The position numbers were made by a program, and so were the translations under genes. A stretch of DNA of 64,000 nucleotides from Streptomyces katrae (GTDB lineage Bacteria > Actinomycetota > Actinomycetes > Streptomycetales > Streptomycetaceae), in NCBI RefSeq assembly GCF_000717655.1, contig NZ_JNZY01000015.1, forward strand, positions 1 to 64,000, read 5' to 3'. The notes beneath the pieces were generated by a model, which was not told the DNA's origin, made no database searches, and saw only the letters and a list, made by a program, of their open reading frames with translations. Of the stretch, positions 58,974 through 64,000 are shown piece by piece; the first letter of the stretch is position 1, and the number at the start of each line of letters is the position of its first letter.

Positions 58974-60215
58974 TTGACCGGCTCCCGTCCCCTGCGTCCA
59001 CGGCTGCGCGCCCTGCGGCCCGAAGCCTTCGGCGCGGATGCGTCCGGCGCACGCCTGGAGCGGATCCACCGCTCGCCGAACTTCGCCGACGGTGCCTTCC
59101 AGAACCCGGTCGGGGCCCGGACCAGGCCCTCCGGCTCCATGCTGGAGTTCGCCAAGATCTACTTCCACAAGGAGCAGCGGATCCGGCGGAACCCCGGAGC
59201 TCCCGTCCCGGTCTACCCGACGACCCTCGCCGAGCTGGCGAAGCCGCCGGCCAGCGGGCTGCGCCTAACCTGGATGGGGCACTCCGGCGTACTCGCGGAG
59301 ATCGACGGGCGCCGCGTGCTGTTCGACCCGGTCTGGGGTGAGCGGTGCTCTCCCTTCCCGTTCGCCGGGCCCAAGCGGCTGCATCCCGTACCCGTACCGC
59401 TGGCTTCGCTGGGGCCGGTCGACGTCGTGGTGATCTCGCACGACCACTACGACCACCTCGACCTGCCGACCATCAAGGAGCTGGCCGGTTCGGACACCGT
59501 CTTCGCCGTCCCGCTCGGCGTCGGCGCCCACCTGGAGCGCTGGGGGGTGTCACCGGACCGGCTGCGCGAGCTCGACTGGAACGAGAGCACGAAGGTCGCG
59601 GGGCTCTCGCTGACGGCCACCCCGGCCCGGCACTTCTGCGGGCGCGGCCTGCGCAACCAGCAGACCACCCTGTGGGCCTCGTGGGTCGTCGCGGGCGACG
59701 AGCACCGGATCTTCCACAGCGGCGACACCGGCTACTTCCCCGGGTTCGGGGAGATCGGCGCCGAGCACGGCCCCTTCGACGCCACGATGATCCAGATCGG
59801 GGCCTATTCGGAGTACTGGCCCGACATCCACATGACCCCCGAGGAGGGCATGCGCGCCCACCTCGACCTCCAGGGCGGGATCCCGCACGGCACGATGCTG
59901 CCGATCCACTGGGGCACATTCAACCTGGCCCCGCATCCGTGGGACGAGCCCGGCGAGGGCACCGTGGCCGCGGCCGAGGCCATGGGGGCGGCGATCGCGC
60001 TGCCGATCCCGGGCCAGCCGTTCGAGCCGGGCGCGGCCGATGTACCCGCCGAACCGTGGTGGCGGCCCTTCGTCCTCGGCGCATCGCCGGCCGGGCCGGT
60101 CGACGGTCCTGCGGCCGTGCCCCGGCTCGAGGCGGGGGGAGCGACAGCGACAGCCGCCCGGGTGACATCGGCGGCGGTCGACGGCCAGGAGGAGCCGGAG
60201 TCCGTCGGCTCGTAA
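58974..60215 (+). CDS. MBL-fold metallo-hydrolase (NAPE-PLD/UlaG-like)
   Basis: 413 residues from TTG 58974, with AGGAGG 4 bases upstream; the longer reading frames upstream lie in the purine-rich tract. The metallo-beta-lactamase fold shows in LTWMGHSGVLAEIDGRRVLFDPV, the metal motif SHDHYDHLDLP, the later His of ARHFCG, and GDTGYFPGF with its Asp. LPIHWGTF near the end is the last metal-binding His. The pattern resembles the lipid-acting NAPE-phospholipase D group. The C-terminal 45 residues are Ala/Pro/Gly-rich and not conserved. Substrate unknown. Confidence 0.85.
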   Translation: MTGSRPLRPRLRALRPEAFGADASGARLERIHRSPNFADGAFQNPVGARTRPSGSMLEFAKIYFHKEQRIRRNPGAPVPVYPTTLAELAKPPASGLRLTWMGHSGVLAEIDGRRVLFDPVWGERCSPFPFAGPKRLHPVPVPLASLGPVDVVVISHDHYDHLDLPTIKELAGSDTVFAVPLGVGAHLERWGVSPDRLRELDWNESTKVAGLSLTATPARHFCGRGLRNQQTTLWASWVVAGDEHRIFHSGDTGYFPGFGEIGAEHGPFDATMIQIGAYSEYWPDIHMTPEEGMRAHLDLQGGIPHGTMLPIHWGTFNLAPHPWDEPGEGTVAAAEAMGAAIALPIPGQPFEPGAADVPAEPWWRPFVLGASPAGPVDGPAAVPRLEAGGATATAARVTSAAVDGQEEPESVGS

Positions 60216-60467
60216 CGAACGAGATCGAGCGGGGGCACCAGCCGTCCCGGAGGACCGAGGGTGGTGCGTCGCAGGCGGTGGTCGGGAACGTGCGCCCCCG
60301 GCGGATTCGGGCTGTCGTACGAGCGCTCCACCGGGAGCGGGAAGCAGCCCGGTCAAGTTCCCCAACTGGCTGTCAGGGGCGGGATCGTGCGGTCTAGCGT
60401 GGGTATCCGGTGATCAACACCGGGCCCCGGAACCCCGCGGGGCCCGGGCCCCACGTAGAGGACGCCG

Positions 60468-62375
60468 ATGTCCGGACTCCGCGCCGCCCGCCACGCCCCG
60501 TCGAGACACGCCGTCACCGGTCCCGGCCGGCAGATACGGCCTCAGCTGGTCCGTGCCGCCCTGCTGCCGACGCTCGCCGCAGCGCTCAGCGGAGCCGCTG
60601 CGGTGATCTTCACGCTGCAGCTCGGCGGGGGTGCGGGGGAGCGGGACGCCCGGCTGTGGCCGGTCCTGGCCGGCTGCGCCCTGCTCGTCGTCGGCGCGCT
60701 GGCCGCCGCCCTGCTCGGGGCCCAGCGCTCCGCCAAGGCCGTCCGGGACCGCTGTGAGGCCCTGCGTCGCTCCAGCGTGCGCGGCCGCCAGGAGCTGCGG
60801 ACCGCCGCCGAGCGGCTGGAGCGGGGCGAGCCGCCGGTCCGCCAGGTCCGCGGCGGCCCGACGGGACCGCCGCCCGGCATCGACCCGGCCCGGGTGGACG
60901 AGTTCTGGCTGCTCTCCCAGGAGCTGAGGGGCGCCCGCGAACAGGCGCACACGACCCTCGTACGGCTGGCCGGCCCGGCCGCGCCGTCCGACAGCGACCG
61001 CAAGGTCGAGGTCTTCGTCAACCTCGCGCGCCGGCTCCAGTCCCTCGTGCACAGGGAAATCTCGCTGCTCGACGAGCTCGAGGACACGGTCGAGGACCCC
61101 GACCTCCTCAGGGAGCTCTTCCACGTCGACCACCTCGCCACACGGATCCGCCGCCACGCGGAGAACCTGGCCGTGCTCGGCGGCGCCGCCTCCCGGCGCC
61201 AGTGGACCCGGCCCATCGACCTGAGCGAGGTGCTGCGCTCCTCCGTCGCGGAGGTCGAGCAGTACACGCGGGTCAAGGTGGTGCCCCCGGCGGGCGGCAC
61301 CGTACGCGGCCACGCCGTCGCCGACGTCGTGCACCTGCTGGCCGAACTCGTCGAGAACGCCACCGTGTTCTCCGCCCCCGACACCGACGTGGTGGTGCGC
61401 GCCGAGCGGGTCACCGCGGGCATCGCCGTCGAGGTGGAAGACCGCGGGCTGGGCATGCCGGCCGCGGAGCAGCACCGGATGAACGCGCTGCTTGCCGACC
61501 CCGACCAGATCAGCGTCCGGCACCTGCTGTCCGACGGGCGGATCGGCCTGTTCGTGGTCTCGGCGCTGGCCCGCCGGCACGGGATCGCCGTCGAGCTCAA
61601 GTCCAACATCTACGGCGGCGTGCTCGCCGTGCTCGTGCTGCCCCAGGAACTGCTGGGGGCGGAGGCGCCCAGCGCCGCCGACGCGCTCGGCGGCTCCCGG
61701 GCCACCTCGTGGGGGACCGGGGAAGGGGGCGGCATGCCCCCGCTGGAGCCCGTACGGGTGGCCGTGCCACCGCCGAAGCCGGAGCGGCAGGCGCCCCCGG
61801 AACCGGGGCACGAGCCCGAGCCGGCACGGCAGCCGCGACGCGAGCCGGTCCCGCGACGGGAGCCGCACCCGCAGCTCCGGCGGGTGCCCGAGCCGGCGGC
61901 CGCGCGGCCCCCGCAGGCCGCACCGACGTGGGCGGCTCCCCCCGCGCCGCGCCCGGACACGCGTACGCGGCCCGGGGCGGTGCGGCAGGAGACGGAGCGC
62001 TGGGAGCCGGGGGAGACGCCGGCCGCCGAGACGACCCTCGACCTGGGCCTGGACCTGGGTCTGGGTCTGGCGCCGCCGGCACCGGTCCAGGCACCCGTCC
62101 CGGCCCCGGCCCCCACCACCCCCGTGGCCCCGTCGCCCGTGCCCGTGCCCATGCCCGTGCCCGTGCCCATGACGGTGTCCGTACCGGCCGCCCGGACGGA
62201 CCCGGACCGGCCGCCCCTGCCCCGCCGCCGGGCCCAGCACCACCTGGCCCCGCAGTTGCGGGACGCCCCCGCCCCGCGGCGGGCCGACGCACCCGAACAA
62301 CCCGTGCACGACCCGGGTCTGATGGCCGCCTTCCAACGGGGCTTCGGCCTCGCCCAGTCGGAGAACCAGCCATGA
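60468..62375 (+). CDS. Conservon sensor-like ATPase (CvnA type)
   Basis: 635 residues. Two hydrophobic segments at about 30-55 and 62-80 anchor it. The histidine-kinase-like ATPase domain spans about 280-400: HLLAELVENATVFS (N box), VEDRGLGMP (G1) and DGRIGLFVVSALARRHGI (G2). Residues 420-590 are a disordered tail of Pro, Glu and Arg with short repeats such as PVPVPMP. The phospho-acceptor His of true kinases is not apparent. It is the first gene of a conservon (CvnA-D), of which streptomycetes have over ten; they act as G-protein-like membrane switches. GAGGAC precedes the ATG. Confidence 0.9.
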   Translation: MSGLRAARHAPSRHAVTGPGRQIRPQLVRAALLPTLAAALSGAAAVIFTLQLGGGAGERDARLWPVLAGCALLVVGALAAALLGAQRSAKAVRDRCEALRRSSVRGRQELRTAAERLERGEPPVRQVRGGPTGPPPGIDPARVDEFWLLSQELRGAREQAHTTLVRLAGPAAPSDSDRKVEVFVNLARRLQSLVHREISLLDELEDTVEDPDLLRELFHVDHLATRIRRHAENLAVLGGAASRRQWTRPIDLSEVLRSSVAEVEQYTRVKVVPPAGGTVRGHAVADVVHLLAELVENATVFSAPDTDVVVRAERVTAGIAVEVEDRGLGMPAAEQHRMNALLADPDQISVRHLLSDGRIGLFVVSALARRHGIAVELKSNIYGGVLAVLVLPQELLGAEAPSAADALGGSRATSWGTGEGGGMPPLEPVRVAVPPPKPERQAPPEPGHEPEPARQPRREPVPRREPHPQLRRVPEPAAARPPQAAPTWAAPPAPRPDTRTRPGAVRQETERWEPGETPAAETTLDLGLDLGLGLAPPAPVQAPVPAPAPTTPVAPSPVPVPMPVPVPMTVSVPAARTDPDRPPLPRRRAQHHLAPQLRDAPAPRRADAPEQPVHDPGLMAAFQRGFGLAQSENQP

Positions 62376-62839
62376 CCCCGACCTCCCACCTCGGCAAGGA
62401 GCGCACCACCATGGGCGGCGAAGCGGCGACGAAGACCAGTCGGCTCACGGATCTCGACTGGCTGCTCAGCGGCCTGGTCCAGCGGGTCCCGTACACGCGC
62501 AGCGCGGTGCTCCTCACCGCGGACGGCCTCGTCGCCTGCGTCCACGGCCTCGACAACGACAGCGCCGACCACCTGGCGGCACTGGCGTCCGGGCTGTACT
62601 CGCTCGGGCGGAGCGCCGGATCCCGCTTCGGGAACGGCGCGGAGGTCCGGCAGGTCGTGGTCGAGCTCGACACCGCGCTCGTGTTCGTGTCGGCCGCCGG
62701 GGCCGGCACCTGCCTGGCGGTCCTGGCCGACCGGGAGGCCGACGCGGGCGTGCTCGGCTACGAGATGGCGATGCTGGTCAAGAGCGTCCGGCCGTACCTG
62801 GCGGCCCCGCCCCGGCGGCACGCCGGCGACCCGGAGTGA
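62372..62839 (+). CDS. Roadblock/LC7 domain protein (CvnB type)
   Basis: 155 residues from ATG 62372 (ATGA overlap), or 142 from ATG 62411, which has its own AAGGAG 9 bases upstream and drops an unconserved start. The roadblock fold shows in LDWLLSGLVQRVPYTRSAVLLTADG, LASGLYSLGRSAG and the late EMAMLVKSVRPYL. In conservons this protein is thought to act with the GTPase of the same operon, as Mgl-type roadblock proteins do with their partners. Confidence 0.93.
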   Translation: MTPTSHLGKERTTMGGEAATKTSRLTDLDWLLSGLVQRVPYTRSAVLLTADGLVACVHGLDNDSADHLAALASGLYSLGRSAGSRFGNGAEVRQVVVELDTALVFVSAAGAGTCLAVLADREADAGVLGYEMAMLVKSVRPYLAAPPRRHAGDPE

Positions 62840-63255
62840 CGCGCGCCGCCCGCGCCGCGTACGGCATGGGGGCCCCGCGCGACACGCCCTGGCTCGACGA
62901 CTCGGCGGGCCGGGTGATGCGCCCGTACACGGCCAGCGGCGGACGGACCCGCTCCGCCGTCGCACTCGACCTGCTGTCCCTGGTGACCGCGACGGGGGTG
63001 CGCCCGCGCGGCCCCCTCGGCACGGAGCACACCCTGGCGCTGCGCCTGTGCGCGGGCTCCGCGGCCGTCACCGTCGCCGAGGTGGCCGGACAGCTGCGGC
63101 TGCCGGCGGTGGTGGTGAAGGTGCTGTTGTCCGATCTGATGGAACACGGGGCCGTCACGGCGCAGGCGCCGCGGTTCCCGGGCGGCGGGTACCTCGCCGC
63201 CGACGACCAGAACCTGCTCCGGGCGGTGCTCGATGGCCTACGCCGACGACTGTGA
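62836..63255 (+). CDS. DUF742 protein (CvnC type)
   Basis: 139 residues, GTG start overlapping the previous stop (GTGA). RVMRPYTASGGRTRS opens the DUF742 domain, and LRLPAVVVKVLLSDLMEHGAV forms a winged-helix-like end. The molecular role is unknown, but the gene is always between the roadblock and GTPase genes of conservons. It overlaps the GTPase gene by 23 bases. Confidence 0.93.
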   Translation: MTRAARAAYGMGAPRDTPWLDDSAGRVMRPYTASGGRTRSAVALDLLSLVTATGVRPRGPLGTEHTLALRLCAGSAAVTVAEVAGQLRLPAVVVKVLLSDLMEHGAVTAQAPRFPGGGYLAADDQNLLRAVLDGLRRRL

Positions 63256-63877
63256 CACCCGTCCCGCGCCCGTCCTGCCCGCGACGCTGAAGATCCTGGT
63301 CGCGGGCGGGTTCGGGGCGGGCAAGACGACCTTCGTGGGCGCGGTGAGCGAGATCGAACCGCTGTCCACGGAGGAACTGCTCAGCGGGCTGAGCGAGGGT
63401 CCCGACCCGCTCGACGGGATCGAGGCGAAGACGACGACGACCGTCGCGCTCGACTTCGGCCGGATCACCCTGGACGAGCGGCACGTGCTGTACCTCTTCG
63501 GTACGCCGGGGCAGCAGCGCTTCTGGTTCCTGTGGGAGGAGCTGTGCGCGGGCGCGCTCGGGGCGGTGGTGCTCGCGGACACCCGCCGGCTCGCCGACTG
63601 TTTCGCGGCCGTGGACTTCTTCGAGCGGCGCGGCATCGGGTTCATCGTCGCCGTCAACGAGTTCGACGAGGGCCACCGCTACACCGCCGACGAGGTTCGC
63701 GAGGCGGTGGGGCTCGGGTCCGAGGTGCCCGTCGTACGGTGCGACGCGCGGCTGCCGAGCTCCGGGACGGGGACCCTGGCCGCGCTGGTCCACCACCTGC
63801 TCTTCACGGCGGCGACCGACAGGCCGGCCAAGTCAGCGATTTCAGCGAATTCTTGGGATGGGGGGAACCCGCGATGA
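63233..63877 (+). CDS. Conservon GTP/ATP-binding protein (CvnD type)
   Basis: 214 residues, a small Ras-like GTPase. The P-loop is GGFGAGKTTFVG near residue 25; the TTTVALDFGRI strand, LYLFGTPGQQRF (G3) and VAVNEFD (N-x-x-D-like G4) follow. It is the switch of the conservon. ATG 63233 lies within the DUF742 gene, so the two are coupled. Overlaps the next gene by 4 bases. Confidence 0.93.
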   Translation: MAYADDCDTRPAPVLPATLKILVAGGFGAGKTTFVGAVSEIEPLSTEELLSGLSEGPDPLDGIEAKTTTTVALDFGRITLDERHVLYLFGTPGQQRFWFLWEELCAGALGAVVLADTRRLADCFAAVDFFERRGIGFIVAVNEFDEGHRYTADEVREAVGLGSEVPVVRCDARLPSSGTGTLAALVHHLLFTAATDRPAKSAISANSWDGGNPR

Positions 63878-64000
63878 CGTACTACGAGTCGACCGGACAC
63901 CTGCTGCTCACGCCGGTGGACCGGGAGGCGCCCGCACGCACCGTCCGGCTGCGCGAACTGGGCCTGGGGGAACGGTCGGACACGGAGCTCGACGCCTTCG
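63874..64000 (+). CDS. Fifth conservon-linked gene, cut by the window end (possible GAF protein)
   Basis: Only the first 42 codons are present, from ATG 63874, which overlaps the GTPase stop (ATGA). The start (YYESTGHLLLTPVDREAPARTVRLRELG) is not a cytochrome P450 start, the product expected in some conservons; it recalls streptomycete GAF-domain proteins from memory. The identity rests on 42 residues only. Confidence 0.4.
   Translation, partial: MTYYESTGHLLLTPVDREAPARTVRLRELGLGERSDTELDAF

Noticed and set aside
60216..60467. Small frames between the MBL-fold and CvnA genes
   Set aside because: They are Arg/Pro-rich, lack ribosome binding sites and show no family features; the gap probably holds the conservon promoter (weak TAGCGT at 60395).

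Overview
The window is very GC-rich (third codon positions almost all G or C), uses many GTG and TTG starts, and packs its genes into operons with ATGA or GTGA stop/start overlaps. Gene content (hopanoid operon, a conservon, F420-type oxidoreductase, SCO6745-family protein, MAB_1171c-type membrane protein, c-di-AMP riboswitch before a LysM/M23 gene) points to a Streptomyces chromosome. From memory, the order resembles the SCO67xx part of S. coelicolor; this was not checked by alignment. No rRNA, tRNA, CRISPR array, insertion sequence or prophage was seen.

Layout. 1-4.7 kb: YciI protein, endonuclease V, a saccharopine-dehydrogenase-like enzyme, a secreted PKD/LLDTR-repeat protein, and beside it the decayed tail of a second copy. 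4.7-12 kb: YjbR protein, then a fatty-acyl-CoA degradation operon (CoA transferase/racemase, LLM oxidoreductase, acyl-CoA dehydrogenase, thiolase, FadB-type fusion) behind a promoter carrying a perfect palindrome. 12-16.6 kb, minus strand: a molybdenum hydroxylase (FAD subunit plus fused 2Fe-2S/Mo subunit) with a double-ABM membrane protein. 16.7-19.4 kb: MerR regulator divergent from an acyl-CoA synthetase. 19.4-24 kb: secreted sphingomyelinase-like enzyme, MpaB-type oxygenase, secreted M1 peptidase, and a small WXG-like protein. 24-38 kb: SCO6745-type protein, Tex, a GAF membrane protein, an ImmA/IrrE peptidase with MAB_1171c partner, SDR, ABC-F ATPase, two DJ-1-fold proteins, enoyl-CoA hydratase, an anti-sigma-type ATPase, Idi and an acetyltransferase.

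38.4-45.4 kb is the least understood part: a tight seven-gene operon encoding two CDP-alcohol phosphotransferases, a nucleotidyltransferase, a glycerol-1-phosphate-dehydrogenase-like enzyme, a family 2 glycosyltransferase and a Wzm/Wzt-like ABC exporter. Together they look like a pathway that makes, decorates and exports a polyol-phosphate lipid or glycopolymer of unknown structure. Its first gene appears to start with CTG, and one phosphotransferase lacks the last aspartate of its signature.

45.7-55.5 kb is the hopanoid operon: hpnC, hpnD and hpnE (squalene from farnesyl diphosphate), a polyprenyl diphosphate synthase, squalene-hopene cyclase, hpnG, hpnH and an hpnO-like aminotransferase (C35 side chain). 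Two tiny ORFs, a 21-codon leader and a 37-codon gene between hpnD and hpnE, are coupled into it by 4-base overlaps. 55.5-60.2 kb: Tyr phosphatase, c-di-AMP riboswitch with LysM/M23 peptidase, SGNH hydrolase and a metallo-beta-lactamase-fold hydrolase. 60.5 kb to the end: a conservon (sensor-like ATPase, roadblock, DUF742, small GTPase) followed by a gene cut by the window edge.
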